NCBI RefSeq assembly: GCF_900100045.1
Contig: NZ_FNEA01000008.1
Location: 1 to 64,000 of the forward strand
Length of the DNA stretch: 64,000 nt
DNA from: Paracoccus denitrificans
GTDB lineage: Bacteria > Pseudomonadota > Alphaproteobacteria > Rhodobacterales > Rhodobacteraceae
Direction: 5' to 3'
Shown here: positions 18,772 through 29,848 of the stretch, one piece after another
Layout of the letters: every line of letters begins with the position of its first letter
Position numbering within the stretch: position 1 is the stretch's first letter
Program-made: the position numbers and the translations under genes
The notes under the pieces: model-generated
What the model was told of the DNA's origin: nothing
The model's database searches: none
What the model saw: the letters and a program-made list of their open reading frames with translations, nothing else

Positions 18772-18945
18772 ATGACCGACCGCAAGGATCTGCCGCCCGC
18801 CGCACAGCGCGCGCTGGCCGAGGCCGAAGAGCGCCGCCGCAAGGCGAAGCCGCTGGACCTGCCGGTCGAACTGGGCGGGCGCGACGGGCCCGAGCCGGTG
18901 CGCTATGGCGATTACGAGAAAAAGGGCATCTGCGTCGATTTCTGA
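18772..18945 (+). CDS. DUF1674 protein (SdhAF4-like)
   Basis: The 57-residue protein ends GRDGPEPVRYGDYEKKGICVDF-like, the highly conserved C-terminal signature of DUF1674. Mitochondrial members (Sdh8/SDHAF4) help assemble succinate dehydrogenase by holding flavinated SdhA, and the bacterial proteins may do the same. A GGGGAAA stretch lies upstream of the ATG. It is transcribed divergently from rsmB, with starts 54 bp apart. It is followed by a copy of the 22-nt repeat. Confidence 0.88.
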   Translation: MTDRKDLPPAAQRALAEAEERRRKAKPLDLPVELGGRDGPEPVRYGDYEKKGICVDF

Positions 18946-18973
18946 GATGCCGGGCCCCTGCGCGCGGTCGGCT

Positions 18974-18995
18974 GAGTATTTGGAGAACGGTGAAG
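18974..18995 (+). repeat. 22-nt dispersed intergenic motif, copy 1
   Basis: The sequence begins GAGTATTTGG and ends AACGGTGAAG. It lies 29 nt after the DUF1674 stop and matches copies at 24429-24450 (plus) and 52035-52056 (minus). It is not a hairpin and has no T tract. Confidence 0.7.
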
Positions 18996-19103
18996 GCCGG
19001 GCCCGCTGGCGAATCCGTGATCGGGGGTGAGCCGGTCGTTTACTTGCCATTGGGGTTTGCCGTCTAAACAATGCGCCAACCACCAAACCGCAAGGAACGG
19101 CAG

Positions 19104-20273
19104 ATGGCCTCTGGGCAGGGGATGATAAGATGGGCGGCGCTGGCGATCCTGCTGGCGGGCCAGGCTTTCGCGCAACAGGGGCCGGGCGGGCGCGGGCCGC
19201 AAGGTCCGACCGAAGTCGGCGTGATGGCCACCGCCGAGGAGGACGTGCCCTATACCGTCACCCTGCCCGGCCGCGCCATCGCCTATCAGCAGACCGGCAT
19301 CCGGCCGCAGGTCGGGGGTGAAGTTCTTGAAATCGCCTATGATCCGGGCAGGCCGGTCAAGGCCGGCGACGTGCTGTTCCGGCTGGACCCCGAGACCCTG
19401 GCCGCAGCGCTGGCCGCAGCCGAGGCCGCCGTGGCGGGCGCCGAGGCCAGCCTGACCCAGGCGCAGAACACCGTCACCCGCTATCGCCGGCTGGAGGGCT
19501 CGGGCGTCTCGGCCGTGGACCGCGCCAATGCCGAGGTGGCGCTGAAACAGGCCGAGGCCGACCTGAAATCCGCCGAAGCCGCGCGGGATGCGGCGCGGCT
19601 GGCCTTGCAGCGCACCGAGATCAGGAGCCCGCTGGACGGCGTGGCGGATGTGGCCGCGGTCTCGGTCGGGGATCTGGTGACGGCGAGCCAGTCCGAATCG
19701 CTGACCACCATCACCCAGCTCGACCCGATCTATGTCGACGTGTCGGAATCCAGCGCCCGCATGCTGCGCAACCGGGCGCGCATCAGTGCCGGCCAGTTGA
19801 CCGTCAACGGCGGGGTGGGGACGCAACTGATCCTGGAGACCGGCGAGGAATACCAGGGCGCGGGGCGGATCGTCAGCCCCGGCATCACGGTTTCGCCCAC
19901 CACCGGGACGGTGCCGATTCGGCTGCAATTCGACAATCCCGACCAGATGATCCTGCCCGGCCAGTTCCTGCGCGTGAAGCTGACGCTGGGCACGACCCGC
20001 GCCGTCCTGGTGCCGCAGCGTGCGACCAGCCGCGCCTCGGACGGCACGCTGACCGCCTTTGTCGCCCGCGACGGCAAGGCCCAGCAGGTCACGCTGAGCG
20101 AACAGGGCAGCCATCGCAACAGCTGGATCGTCACCCAGGGCATCAATCCGGGCGAGCAGTTGATCGTGGACGGGCTGGACAACCTGCGCGCCGGCACCGA
20201 GATCGCCACCGTCCCCGTCACCATCGACGCCCAGGGCGTCGTGCGCGAGGTCGATGAGCGCGGGGAAGGCTAG
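19104..20273 (+). CDS. RND efflux periplasmic adaptor subunit
   Basis: This membrane-fusion protein links the inner-membrane pump to an outer-membrane channel. The start at 19104 (MASGQGMIRWAALAILLAGQAFA) follows AAGGAA and gives a signal peptide; the ATG at 19071 is also open. The product has 389 residues. Lipoyl halves flank a helical hairpin: GEVLEIAYDPGRPVKAGDVLFRLDP, then an alpha hairpin near residues 110-170, then RSPLDGVADVAAVSVGD. No lipobox is seen. It is separated from the permease gene by three bases. Confidence 0.93.
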   Translation: MASGQGMIRWAALAILLAGQAFAQQGPGGRGPQGPTEVGVMATAEEDVPYTVTLPGRAIAYQQTGIRPQVGGEVLEIAYDPGRPVKAGDVLFRLDPETLAAALAAAEAAVAGAEASLTQAQNTVTRYRRLEGSGVSAVDRANAEVALKQAEADLKSAEAARDAARLALQRTEIRSPLDGVADVAAVSVGDLVTASQSESLTTITQLDPIYVDVSESSARMLRNRARISAGQLTVNGGVGTQLILETGEEYQGAGRIVSPGITVSPTTGTVPIRLQFDNPDQMILPGQFLRVKLTLGTTRAVLVPQRATSRASDGTLTAFVARDGKAQQVTLSEQGSHRNSWIVTQGINPGEQLIVDGLDNLRAGTEIATVPVTIDAQGVVREVDERGEG

Positions 20274-20276
20274 GAC

Positions 20277-23200
20277 ATGGCGCAATTCTTCATTCACCGC
20301 CCGGTCTTTGCCTGGGTGCTGGCCATCGTGACCATGCTGATCGGGACCTGGTCGCTGATCGGCCTGCCGGTTTCGCAATATCCCGACATCGCGCCGACCA
20401 CGATCCGCATCACCGCCAACTATTCCGGCGCGACGGCGCGGGCGGTGCAGAACTCGGTCACCACGCCGATCGAGGATGCGCTGACCGGGCTGGACGGGCT
20501 TCTCTATACCGTCTCGTCTGCCTCGACCGGACGGAGCGTCATCGAGCTGACCTTCGACGACAGCGTGGAGCCGGTCGATGCGCTGAACGAGGTGCAGTCC
20601 AAGGTCCGCTCGGTGGAAAGCCGGCTGCCCACTCCGGTCCAGAACGACGGCGTCTCGGTCACCCGCTCGTCCTCGTCGATCCTGATGGTCGGCTCGCTGG
20701 TCTCGACCACCGGCCAGCATTCCACCATCGAGCTGGGCAACCTGCTGGAACAGGTGGTCGAGGGCCCGGTCAAGCGCACCGAGGGCGTGGGCGGGGTCAA
20801 CGTCTTCGGCTCGGGCTATGCGATGCGGATCTGGATGGACCCGCTGCGGCTGGCGCAGTTCCAGCTGACGCCCACGGACCTGACCACCGCCGTGGCGCAG
20901 CAGAACAGCACCGTGTCGGTCGGCGCACTGGGAGAGCAGCCGGTGGTGGCGGGCCAGCAATTCACCGCAAACATCACCGCGCAAAGCCAGCTGACCTCGG
21001 TCGAGGATTTCCGCAACATCCTGCTGAAGACCGGCGAGGACGGCGCCACCGTGCGCCTGGGCGACGTGGCCGAGGTCGAGATCGGCCAGACCCGATATGG
21101 CCGCGATTCGCGCTTCAACGGCATGAACGCCTCGGGCTTTGCGGTGAACCTGGCCACCGGCGCCAATGCGGTCGAGACGGCAAGCGCCGTGCGCGCCACG
21201 CTGGAGGGGCTGAAGAACGCCCTGCCCGAAGGGGTCGAGGTGCATATCGCCTATGACACCGCGCCCTTCGTCGAGCTGTCGATCGAGAAGGTCTATCACA
21301 CGCTGATCGAAGCCATCGGGCTGGTCTTCCTGGTCATCCTGCTGTTCTTGCAGAACTGGCGGGCGACGCTGATCCCGATCATCGCCATCCCGGTGGTTCT
21401 GCTGGGCACCTTCGGCATGCTGGCGGCGCTGGGATATTCGGTGAACACGCTGACCATGTTCGCGATGGTGCTGGCCATCGGCCTTTTGGTGGACGACGCC
21501 ATCGTCGTGGTCGAAAACGTCGAGCGGGTGATGCAGGAGGACGGGCTGGGCCCCGTCGAGGCCACGGAAAAGAGCATGGGCCAGATCAGCGGCGCGCTGA
21601 TCGGCATCGCGCTGGTCTTGTCGGCGGTGTTCCTGCCCATGGGCTTCATGCCCGGCTCGACCGGGGTGATCTATCGCCAGTTCTCGGTCACGATCATCAC
21701 CGCGATGGTGCTGTCCTTGCTGGTGGCGCTGATCCTGACGCCGGCGATGTGCGCCAGCCTTCTGCGGCAAAGCCACGGCCCGGCGCGCTTTGCCCCCGCC
21801 CGCTGGTTCAACGCCGGGTTCGAGCGGGTGACGCGCGGCTATTCCGCAACCGTGCGCCGCAGCCTGCGCCGGCCGATGCTGGTCATGCTGCTGCTTGCGG
21901 CCATCAGCTACGGCGCGACCGATCTTTTCGGCCGCATGCACACCACCTTCATCCCCGGCGAGGACCAGGGCGTGCTGCAATCGCGCATCACCCTGACCGA
22001 GGGCTCGACCGCGCAGCAGACCGCCGCCGTCGTGCAGGAAATCGAGAACTACATGCTGACCGAGGAAAAGGCGGCGGTGGAATCGGTCTTCGTCGCCATG
22101 GGCTTCGGCTTTTCGGGCACCTCGCAAAGCCGGGCCATGGTCTTTGTCAAGCTGCGCGATTTCGACCAGCGCAAGGACCCCGCGCTTGCGGCCAGCGCGG
22201 TCGCCTCGCGTGCCAATGCGCGCTTCGAAAAGCACCGGGCGGGGCGGATCACCTTCCTGCAGCCGCCGGCGATCCCCCGGCTGGGCAATGCGGCCGGGTT
22301 CAGCATGTTCCTGCTGGACCAGTCCGGCGGCGGAGCCGAGGCGCTGACCCAGGCCGCCAAGGCGCTGGAACTGGCCGCCGCCGAGGACCCCCGCCTGCAA
22401 AGCGTCGAAAGCAGCGGCACCGAGACCGAGGCGGCGCTGAAGATCGACATCGACCAGCAAAAGGCGGAAAGCCTGGGGGTCAGCCTGTCGGGCGTGAACG
22501 CCATGCTCTCGACCATCTTCGCCGGGACCGAGGTGAACGATTTCGCGCTTGGCGCGCAGCTGCGCCCGGTGGTCGTGCAGGGGGCGGCGGCGAACCGCAT
22601 GCAACCCGAGGACGTGGACAGCTGGTATGCCCGCAACGCCGATGGCGAGATGGTGCCCTTTACCGCCTTCATGACCACCCGCTGGGAGCCGGTCGAGCCC
22701 AGCCTGTCGCGCATGGACAGCATCGACGCCATCGAGATCACCGGCCAGCAAAGCGACAGCGCCAGTTCCGGCGTGGCGATGGCGGCCATGGAGGAACTGG
22801 TGGCGCAGCTTCCCGGCGGCTATGGCACGGCCTGGACGGGCCTGTCCTACCAGGAGCGGCAATCGGGCAACCAGGCGCCCTGGCTTTTCGCGCTCTCGGC
22901 ACTGGTGGTGTTCTTGTCGCTTGCAGCGCTTTACGAAAGCTGGTCCATCCCGTTCTCGGTCATGCTGGCGGTGCCGGTGGGGGTCCTGGGCGCGGTGGTG
23001 GCGGCGCTGACCTTCGGCCAGGCCAACGACGTCTATTTCAAGGTCGGCATCCTGACCACCATCGGCCTGGCGGCCAAGAACGCCATCCTGATCGTCGAAT
23101 TCGCACGCGAGCTTGAACAATCGGGCCGGGCCACCGTCGAGGCCGCGGTCGAGGCGGCGCGGCTGCGGCTGCGGCCGATCCTGATGACCTCGCTGGCCTT

Positions 23201-23375
23201 CATCCTGGGGGTGCTGCCCCTGGCCATCGCCACCGGCGCGGGCGCCGCGGCGCAGAACTCGATCGGCATCGGGGTGATGGGCGGCATGATCGCGGCGACC
23301 TTCCTTGGCATCTTCATGGTCCCGGCATTCTACGTTACCGTGCGGCGGCTGACCGATAGGAGAGCCCGGACATGA
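20277..23375 (+). CDS. RND (HAE1-type) multidrug efflux permease
   Basis: This 1032-residue inner-membrane proton antiporter is of AcrB/MexB type. It opens [21 protein letters not shown] and has twelve expected membrane segments in two halves. The proton-relay motif [15 protein letters not shown] carries Asp406 and Asp407. [30 protein letters not shown] marks the second half. It forms an operon with the adaptor. No outer-membrane channel gene follows directly; the TolC-family gene at 26361 is the nearest candidate. Substrates are unknown. Confidence 0.95.
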   Translation: MAQFFIHRPVFAWVLAIVTMLIGTWSLIGLPVSQYPDIAPTTIRITANYSGATARAVQNSVTTPIEDALTGLDGLLYTVSSASTGRSVIELTFDDSVEPVDALNEVQSKVRSVESRLPTPVQNDGVSVTRSSSSILMVGSLVSTTGQHSTIELGNLLEQVVEGPVKRTEGVGGVNVFGSGYAMRIWMDPLRLAQFQLTPTDLTTAVAQQNSTVSVGALGEQPVVAGQQFTANITAQSQLTSVEDFRNILLKTGEDGATVRLGDVAEVEIGQTRYGRDSRFNGMNASGFAVNLATGANAVETASAVRATLEGLKNALPEGVEVHIAYDTAPFVELSIEKVYHTLIEAIGLVFLVILLFLQNWRATLIPIIAIPVVLLGTFGMLAALGYSVNTLTMFAMVLAIGLLVDDAIVVVENVERVMQEDGLGPVEATEKSMGQISGALIGIALVLSAVFLPMGFMPGSTGVIYRQFSVTIITAMVLSLLVALILTPAMCASLLRQSHGPARFAPARWFNAGFERVTRGYSATVRRSLRRPMLVMLLLAAISYGATDLFGRMHTTFIPGEDQGVLQSRITLTEGSTAQQTAAVVQEIENYMLTEEKAAVESVFVAMGFGFSGTSQSRAMVFVKLRDFDQRKDPALAASAVASRANARFEKHRAGRITFLQPPAIPRLGNAAGFSMFLLDQSGGGAEALTQAAKALELAAAEDPRLQSVESSGTETEAALKIDIDQQKAESLGVSLSGVNAMLSTIFAGTEVNDFALGAQLRPVVVQGAAANRMQPEDVDSWYARNADGEMVPFTAFMTTRWEPVEPSLSRMDSIDAIEITGQQSDSASSGVAMAAMEELVAQLPGGYGTAWTGLSYQERQSGNQAPWLFALSALVVFLSLAALYESWSIPFSVMLAVPVGVLGAVVAALTFGQANDVYFKVGILTTIGLAAKNAILIVEFARELEQSGRATVEAAVEAARLRLRPILMTSLAFILGVLPLAIATGAGAAAQNSIGIGVMGGMIAATFLGIFMVPAFYVTVRRLTDRRART

Positions 23376-24415
23376 ACGACCTTCCCAGACTTACCTCGCT
23401 GGCGCATGGCGGCGGCTGCGGCTGCAAGCTGGCGCCCTCGGTCCTGCGCGAATTGCTGGCCGATCAGCCCATGGCGCAGGCTTTTCCGCAGTTGCTGGTC
23501 GGGACCGAGACCTCGGACGACGCCGCGGTCTGGCAGGTCGACGACAACACCTGCGTCATCGCCACCACCGATTTCTTCATGCCGATGGTGGACGATCCGC
23601 GCGCCTTCGGCCGCATCGCCGCGACCAATGCGATTTCCGACATCTATGCCATGGGCGGCCGGCCGATCATGGCGCTGGCCATCCTGGGCATGCCCATCGA
23701 CAAGCTCGCCCCCGAACGGATCCGCGAGATCCTGGAGGGCGGGCGCGAGATCTGCCATCAGGCCGGCATCCCCGTCGCCGGCGGCCATTCCATCGACGCG
23801 CCCGAGCCGATCTATGGCCTGGCGGTGATCGGGCTTTGCCATCCGTCCGAGCTGCGCCGCAATGCCGATGCGCGGCCGGGCGACGCGCTGATCCTGACCA
23901 AGGGGCTGGGCGTCGGCATCTATTCCGCCGCGATCAAGAAAGGCGCGCTGGACGAGGCCGGCGTGGCCGAGATGGTCGCATCGGCCACGACGCTCAACCG
24001 GGTCGGCGCCGATCTGGCAAAGCGCGCCGATGTCCATGCCATCACCGACGTGACCGGCTTCGGCATCCTGGGCCACGGGCTGGAGATCGCCCGCGGCGCC
24101 CGGCTGCGGCTGCGGCTGCGGCTCACGGACCTGCCGCTTCTGTCGCGGGCGGCAGAGCTGGCGGAGGCAGGCTTCGTCACCGGCGCCTCGACCCGGAACT
24201 GGGCCGCCTACGGCGCCGAGGTGGCGCTGCCCGAGGGCCTGCCCCTGTGGCAGCGGGCGCTGCTGACCGATCCGCAGACCTCGGGCGGGCTGCTGGTCGC
24301 CTGCGCGCCCGAGGCGGCCGGCGAGGTGCTGGATTTCATCCGCGATGCGGGTTTCCCGCTGGCGGCCATCGTCGGCCATGCCGAGCAGGGGGTTGCGGGT
24401 ATCTCGGTCGAATAG
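23372..24415 (+). CDS. selD: Selenide, water dikinase (SelD)
   Basis: The enzyme makes selenophosphate from selenide and ATP, for selenocysteine and selenouridine synthesis. The 347-residue protein has the catalytic motif GGGCGCK with Cys16 and Lys19, and Asp-rich ATP-binding segments such as TSDDAAVW and TTDFFMP. The active-site position is Cys, not Sec. The start overlaps the RND permease stop by four bases, an unusual neighbour for selD. No other selenium gene is seen in the window. Confidence 0.95.
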   Translation: MNDLPRLTSLAHGGGCGCKLAPSVLRELLADQPMAQAFPQLLVGTETSDDAAVWQVDDNTCVIATTDFFMPMVDDPRAFGRIAATNAISDIYAMGGRPIMALAILGMPIDKLAPERIREILEGGREICHQAGIPVAGGHSIDAPEPIYGLAVIGLCHPSELRRNADARPGDALILTKGLGVGIYSAAIKKGALDEAGVAEMVASATTLNRVGADLAKRADVHAITDVTGFGILGHGLEIARGARLRLRLRLTDLPLLSRAAELAEAGFVTGASTRNWAAYGAEVALPEGLPLWQRALLTDPQTSGGLLVACAPEAAGEVLDFIRDAGFPLAAIVGHAEQGVAGISVE

Positions 24416-24428
24416 CGCCGGGATTCTC

Positions 24429-24450
24429 GAGTATTTGGGAAACGGTGAAG
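24429..24450 (+). repeat. 22-nt dispersed intergenic motif, copy 2
   Basis: The sequence begins GAGTATTTGG and ends AACGGTGAAG, differing from copy 1 at two central bases. It lies 14 nt after the selD stop. Confidence 0.7.
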
Positions 24451-24509
24451 CCGGGGCCATGCGGAACCCGGCGCAGTGGCGGGCGTTGGGGCGCAGGAGG
24501 ACGCAGCCC

Positions 24510-24875
24510 ATGCCCCAGTTTCCCTCACTGCCCTCGCTGGCCCTAAGCCTTGCGCTGGCCTGCCTGGCCGCGCCGCTTTCGGCCCAGACCGCCCCGGCCG
24601 ACGCGCCCAAGCCGGCGCAGGCCGTCGCCACCGCCGCCCCTGCCGGGGAATGCCCGCCTGCGGCCGGCATGGCCGAACCCGCGACACCCCAGACCGCCTC
24701 GACCGACGGCACGGCACCGGACAATTCCGGCTCGACCGGCTGGACCGGCGGCACCGGCGGGTCGCAGATCGGCACCAACCCCTCGGGCGCGCATCATGCC
24801 ACCAGGACCTGGCAGCCGCCCACCGCCCGCGGCCTCGACCTTGCCGGGCGCCCCGAACCCGTCCCGGCCTGCTGA
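24510..24875 (+). CDS. Small secreted protein of unknown function
   Basis: The 121-residue protein starts with a signal peptide (MPQFPSLPSLALSLALACLAAPLSAQ). The mature part is low in complexity, rich in Ala, Pro, Thr and Gly, with a GSTGWTGGTGGSQIG stretch. An AGGAGG at 24495-24500 supports the start at 24510 over longer frames. I do not recognise a family. It is 67 bp before the thioesterase gene and may share its transcript. Confidence 0.6.
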   Translation: MPQFPSLPSLALSLALACLAAPLSAQTAPADAPKPAQAVATAAPAGECPPAAGMAEPATPQTASTDGTAPDNSGSTGWTGGTGGSQIGTNPSGAHHATRTWQPPTARGLDLAGRPEPVPAC

Positions 24876-24942
24876 CCAGCACGACGGGCGATTGACGCCG
24901 CCCCTCCCGCCGCCGAAGATGCGGGCAAACAAGGGGAGCGTG

Positions 24943-25362
24943 ATGAACGACAGCCAGATGCCCGCCGCCATCGAGGCGCATTCGCCCTATTCCGAATCGC
25001 TGGGGATGGAGGTGGTTGCGGCAACCCTGGACGAGGTCATCCTGCGCATGCCGGTGACGCGGACGCTGACCAATCGCAACGGCGTGCTGCATGGCGGCGC
25101 GATCATGAGTCTGGCCGATCACGCCGCCGGCACCGCCACCCATCTGCGCCTGCCGCCCGGCGCCGCCACGACCACGCTGGAGAGCAAGACGAATTTCCTG
25201 CGGCCGATTCGGCTGGGCGACGTGGCCGAGGCGCGACCCCGGCCGCTGCACCTGGGCCGGACCACGATGATCTGGCAGACCGATATCCTGCGCAGCGACG
25301 GCAAGCTCGCCGCCGTGGTGATCCAAACCCAGTTGGTGCTGGAATGGAAGGAGCCGGCCTGA
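24943..25362 (+). CDS. PaaI-family hotdog thioesterase
   Basis: The 139-residue protein has the hotdog-fold core with NGVLHGGAIMSLADHAAGTA, which is the family's helix with the conserved HGG and acidic residue. Members hydrolyse acyl-CoA or aryl-CoA thioesters. The ATG at 24943 follows AGGGGAG; an ATG at 24919 would add eight residues. The substrate is not predictable, as no phenylacetate or fatty-acid gene is next to it. Confidence 0.85.
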   Translation: MNDSQMPAAIEAHSPYSESLGMEVVAATLDEVILRMPVTRTLTNRNGVLHGGAIMSLADHAAGTATHLRLPPGAATTTLESKTNFLRPIRLGDVAEARPRPLHLGRTTMIWQTDILRSDGKLAAVVIQTQLVLEWKEPA

Positions 25363-26338
<976 letters not shown>

Positions 26339-26360
26339 TGCCGACAGGAAAGGCCATGGC

Positions 26361-27755
26361 ATGTTTCGCAAAACGCTGAGAACACTGCGGCGCCCGCTGA
26401 TCGCGGCCCTGTTCGCTGGCGCGACGGCCGTTCCGGCAAGCGCCGAATCGCTGGCCGATGCCATGGTCGCAGCCTATCGCCATTCGGCATTGCTGGAGCA
26501 GAACCGCGCCGTCCTGCGCGCCGCGGACGAGGATGCGGCGACCGCCCTGGCGCAATTGCGCCCCGTTGTGCAATGGATCGCCGAGCACAGTTTCCAGAAG
26601 ATCAACGGCCTGGCGATCGGCCGCTCGACCAGCATCGGCCTGCAAGCCCAGATCACGCTTTACGACTGGGGTCGCAACGCCATCGCCATCGACGCCGCCA
26701 AGGAAACCGTGCTGGCCACTCGCGCCGCGCTGGTGGGCGTCGAACAGGACGTGCTTCTGGGCGCGGTCCAGGCCTATCTGGATGTGCGCAGCGCGACCGA
26801 ACAGGTTGATCTGCAATCCAATTCCGTGCGCGTGATCGGGCAGGAACAGCAGGCAGCCGCAGATCGTTTCGAGGTGGGCGAGATCACTCAGACCGACGTG
26901 TCGCAGGCCGATGCCGCCCTGGCCGCGGCGCGCGCCAGCCTCGCGGCCGCACGAGGCAATCTGGAGGTGGCGCGCGAGGTTTATCGGGCCGCGACCGGCC
27001 GGGCGCCTGGCCAGCTCGATCCGCCGCCGCCCACCCCGTCGCTGCCCGCCTCGCTGGAGACGGCACGGCAGATCGGCCAGCGCAGCCATCCCGCGATCTC
27101 GCAGGCACAGCGCCTGGCTGCTGCCGCCGAACTGGGCGTCGCCGCCGCTGCCGCCGAGCGCAATCCGACGCTGAGCGGCCAGGCCAGCATCGGCCGCTCG
27201 CACGAGCTTTCGATCCAGGGTCAGGAATCGACCCGCAACAGCCTTGGCGCCTCGCTCAGCCTGTCGCAGACGATTTATTCCGGCGGGCGCCTGCCCTCGG
27301 CCCATCGCAAGGCGATGGCGCGGCGGGACGAGGCGCGGGCGGGACTGCTTCAGGTTTCGCGCCAGGTCGACGAAGCGGTCGGCCGGGCCTGGGCGGGAAT
27401 CGATGTGGCGCGGGCACAGATCCGCGCCATCGACGAGCAGATCGTCGCCGCGCAGCAGGCCTACGAAGGCGTGCGCGAGGAGGCGACGCTGGGCGCTCGC
27501 ACCACTCTGGACGTGCTGGATGCCGAGCAATCGCTGCTCGAAGCGCGGGCCGACAAGATTTCGGCAGAGGCCAATCTGCAATTAGCACATTATCAACTTC
27601 TGGCTGCTATGGGTCTGTTGACGGTGGAAAACCTGAAACTGGGGATACCGACCTATGACCCATCGGCCTATTACAATGCGGTGCAGGACGCACCCTATAC
27701 CAGCAGGCAGGGCGAAAGCCTCGACCGCGTGTTGCGCGCGATCGGCAGGGACTGA
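26361..27755 (+). CDS. TolC-family outer-membrane channel protein
   Basis: The 464-residue protein has a signal peptide (RPLIAALFAGATAVPASA) and two repeats of the outer-membrane efflux domain. These show long coiled-coil helices and YLDVRSATEQVDL and RTTLDVLDAEQSLLEARAD motifs. It belongs to the type I secretion branch and would form the trimeric channel for RND or ABC exporters. The RND genes at 19104-23375 are nearby but not adjacent. The ATG at 26361 was chosen because the frame upstream lies in the methyltransferase gene. Confidence 0.9.
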   Translation: MFRKTLRTLRRPLIAALFAGATAVPASAESLADAMVAAYRHSALLEQNRAVLRAADEDAATALAQLRPVVQWIAEHSFQKINGLAIGRSTSIGLQAQITLYDWGRNAIAIDAAKETVLATRAALVGVEQDVLLGAVQAYLDVRSATEQVDLQSNSVRVIGQEQQAAADRFEVGEITQTDVSQADAALAAARASLAAARGNLEVAREVYRAATGRAPGQLDPPPPTPSLPASLETARQIGQRSHPAISQAQRLAAAAELGVAAAAAERNPTLSGQASIGRSHELSIQGQESTRNSLGASLSLSQTIYSGGRLPSAHRKAMARRDEARAGLLQVSRQVDEAVGRAWAGIDVARAQIRAIDEQIVAAQQAYEGVREEATLGARTTLDVLDAEQSLLEARADKISAEANLQLAHYQLLAAMGLLTVENLKLGIPTYDPSAYYNAVQDAPYTSRQGESLDRVLRAIGRD

Positions 27756-27781
27756 CACCGCCCGCGATCCGGGGGCGCATC

Positions 27782-28570
27782 ATGCAACATGAAGCGATGC
27801 GCCATCCGGTCCCCTCGCCCGGATCGGACAATGTCGGCGACGTGCTGGCCTCGATCCGGCGGCTCATCGCGCAGGACGGAGCGGGATGCCGGATCCAGAA
27901 CCCGGCGCTGAACGGACGACTGCCGGAACAGGACGGCCCGCCGGCCGCTCCGATCAAGCTGGTGCAGCCGGCCCGTCCCCCATCTTCGACGCGAATCACC
28001 CCCTTGGTGCTGGACAACAGCACTCTGGTCGCGCCCGATCCCGTGCCACGGATCGAGGCGGTGGGAAGGGGTGAGACCTCGGCAGAACTGCACTCCACCG
28101 AGCCGGGGCGACTGGATGCCTGGCCGCCCGTTCCACCGGACAAAGGGGCTGCCATCGGCGCAACCCATGCCGACCGGGCGAATATGGCCGAGCCTTCGGC
28201 CGGTTCCTCCGGGCCCTCGCTTTTTTCCGACATCGATCCAGGACCGACCCAGTCTTCTTCGCCGGCGCCGACCGCCGCCACCCCGCAATTGGAGGAAACC
28301 ATGCTGCACGCGAATGCTTCCGCGACCCCGATCAATCCCGCCGCCGCCGCTCGGGCCGCCGAGGCCATCGCCTGCGACAATGGCGAGCCGCGTCTTTTCG
28401 CACCGCAGGACCAGGATGCGCCAAAGGGCACCCATCTGCGCGGCATGATCCGCGAGGCGATCCGGCAGGAACTTCAGGGCGAAATCGGCGACCGGCTCAG
28501 CCGCAACCTGCAACAGATGATCCGTCACGAGATCGAAATGGCCCTGCGCCAGATGTGCGAGCGGGACTGA
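27782..28570 (+). CDS. DUF2497/PopZ-like protein
   Basis: The 262-residue protein has short conserved ends and a long proline-rich, disordered middle. The N-terminus has DNVGDVLASIRRLIAQD, like the first helix of PopZ/DUF2497 proteins (consensus near EEILASIRRII). The C-terminal helix region reads LRGMIREAIRQELQGEIGDR followed by basic residues, like the oligomerisation end. PopZ organises the cell pole and anchors chromosome origins in Caulobacter; a similar role is inference. It is 26 bp after the TolC gene. Its 3' end faces the M23 gene. Confidence 0.55.
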   Translation: MQHEAMRHPVPSPGSDNVGDVLASIRRLIAQDGAGCRIQNPALNGRLPEQDGPPAAPIKLVQPARPPSSTRITPLVLDNSTLVAPDPVPRIEAVGRGETSAELHSTEPGRLDAWPPVPPDKGAAIGATHADRANMAEPSAGSSGPSLFSDIDPGPTQSSSPAPTAATPQLEETMLHANASATPINPAAAARAAEAIACDNGEPRLFAPQDQDAPKGTHLRGMIREAIRQELQGEIGDRLSRNLQQMIRHEIEMALRQMCERD

Positions 28571-28580
28571 GCACGCCGCA

Positions 28581-28623
28581 CCGGGCCGGCAAAACCGTCC
28601 GGCTGGCAGCTTGCCGGCCCCGG
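28581..28623. terminator. Long inverted repeat between convergent genes
   Basis: CCGGGCCGGCAA at 28581-28592 pairs with TTGCCGGCCCCGG at 28611-28623 with one bulged base and an 18-nt loop. It lies between the convergent PopZ-like and M23 genes. No T tract follows, so it is only a candidate bidirectional terminator. Confidence 0.45.
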
Positions 28624-28647
28624 GACCGAAAGAAGGATCCCGGCAGG

Positions 28648-29817
28648 CTAGTTCAGGTATTTCTCGGGATCGACGCTGTCGAAACCGTTGCGCACCTCGA
28701 AATGCACGACGCCCTGGTTGCGGGTCTTGCCCAGCGGGGTGCCAGCGCTGACCGTCTGGCCCTTGGTCACGGCGACATCCTCGAGGCCGGCATAGACGGT
28801 CATCAGGTTGCCGTCGTGCCGAACGACGATGATCGGCACCTGGTCGGTGTCGCGGGTGATCGCGGCGACGGTGCCGCTACCGGCGGCTGCAACGGTGCTG
28901 CCCGGCGCGGCAGCAATGTCGATGCCGTCGTTCTTGCCCTTCTGATAGGTGCGGATGATCGCGCCATTGGCGGGCATGCGGAACTTGCCGCTGCCCGAGG
29001 CGGCGGTGCGGGTCTTGCCCAGATCGGGGCCGGCCGGCTTGTCCACCGGGCTCGCGGCGGGCTGCGTCTTCTCGTTCGGCAACGGCTGGGCCGAAGACGG
29101 CGGGCTCGGCGTCGGGCTGCCCGTTCCGGGCGCGGTGACGGCCGCCGTGGCGGGGCGGCTTTGCCCGGCGACGGGGATCAGCAGGCGCTGGCCGGTGCGC
29201 AGGGTCATATCCTGCGTCAGCCCGTTCCACTGGGCCAGGTCGTTCACCGAGACGTTGTATTTGCGCGCGATGGACCAGGCCGTCTCGCCCGCCGCCACGA
29301 CATGCTGCTTGGGCTGGCTTGCGGCCGGCAGGGTCTGCGACGTCACCGCTCCGGCGCCCGAGGCCGCGGGCACGTTCGGCTGCTTGATCCCCTGGCCGGC
29401 AAAGGGATCGCTGACCTGCCCGGTCGACGACACGATGGGCGCCGCCGCAGGAGCCCCGGCAGCAACGCGGCGCGGTAGGGCGACCACCGCCCCGGGGTTC
29501 AGCACGGTATTGGCCTCGATGGCATTGTATCTGGCCAGTTCGGCCGCGTTCAGCCCCAGCCGCGCAGCAATCGTCGCCACGGTATCCCCCTGCCGCGCGA
29601 TGGCGACCTGATAGCCGGGATAGGAGATCACGCCGCGCTGGTCGGGGGCCGGCCGAGGCTGGGCCCGCGCCGCGGCCTGGGCGGTTTCCAACCCGCCGCC
29701 GCCCCAGCGGCGCAGGTCGGGGTCGAAATTGCTGAAATCCAAGCCACCCTGCGGCCCGCATGACACCAAAGCCACCGCAGCGCCGGCGAGCATCGCCAAC
29801 TGCCTGATCTTGATCAT
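28648..29817 (-). CDS. nlpD: LysM/M23 lipoprotein, NlpD-like with degenerate active site
   Basis: The 389-residue protein has a lipoprotein signal (LAMLAGAAVALVSCG). It carries two LysM domains (about residues 65-115 and 170-220), a proline-rich linker and a C-terminal M23 LytM domain. The zinc motifs are changed. HxxxD reads NDGIDI, and HxH reads VVHFEV, so at least two ligands are missing. Such proteins, like NlpD and EnvC, activate cell-wall amidases at the division site and do not cut peptidoglycan themselves. It follows pcm and surE in the classic surE-pcm-nlpD order. Confidence 0.88.
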   Translation of the reverse strand: MIKIRQLAMLAGAAVALVSCGPQGGLDFSNFDPDLRRWGGGGLETAQAAARAQPRPAPDQRGVISYPGYQVAIARQGDTVATIAARLGLNAAELARYNAIEANTVLNPGAVVALPRRVAAGAPAAAPIVSSTGQVSDPFAGQGIKQPNVPAASGAGAVTSQTLPAASQPKQHVVAAGETAWSIARKYNVSVNDLAQWNGLTQDMTLRTGQRLLIPVAGQSRPATAAVTAPGTGSPTPSPPSSAQPLPNEKTQPAASPVDKPAGPDLGKTRTAASGSGKFRMPANGAIIRTYQKGKNDGIDIAAAPGSTVAAAGSGTVAAITRDTDQVPIIVVRHDGNLMTVYAGLEDVAVTKGQTVSAGTPLGKTRNQGVVHFEVRNGFDSVDPEKYLN

Positions 29818-29848
29818 CTGCCCGTTCCTCACTCTGGATAGCCGGGGG

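Noticed and set aside
18912..23120. A 1402-codon minus-strand open frame
   Set aside because: It is opposite the RND adaptor and permease genes, whose motifs are clear. Its product has repeated His/Gln/Gly/Arg strings typical of antisense frames in high-GC DNA.
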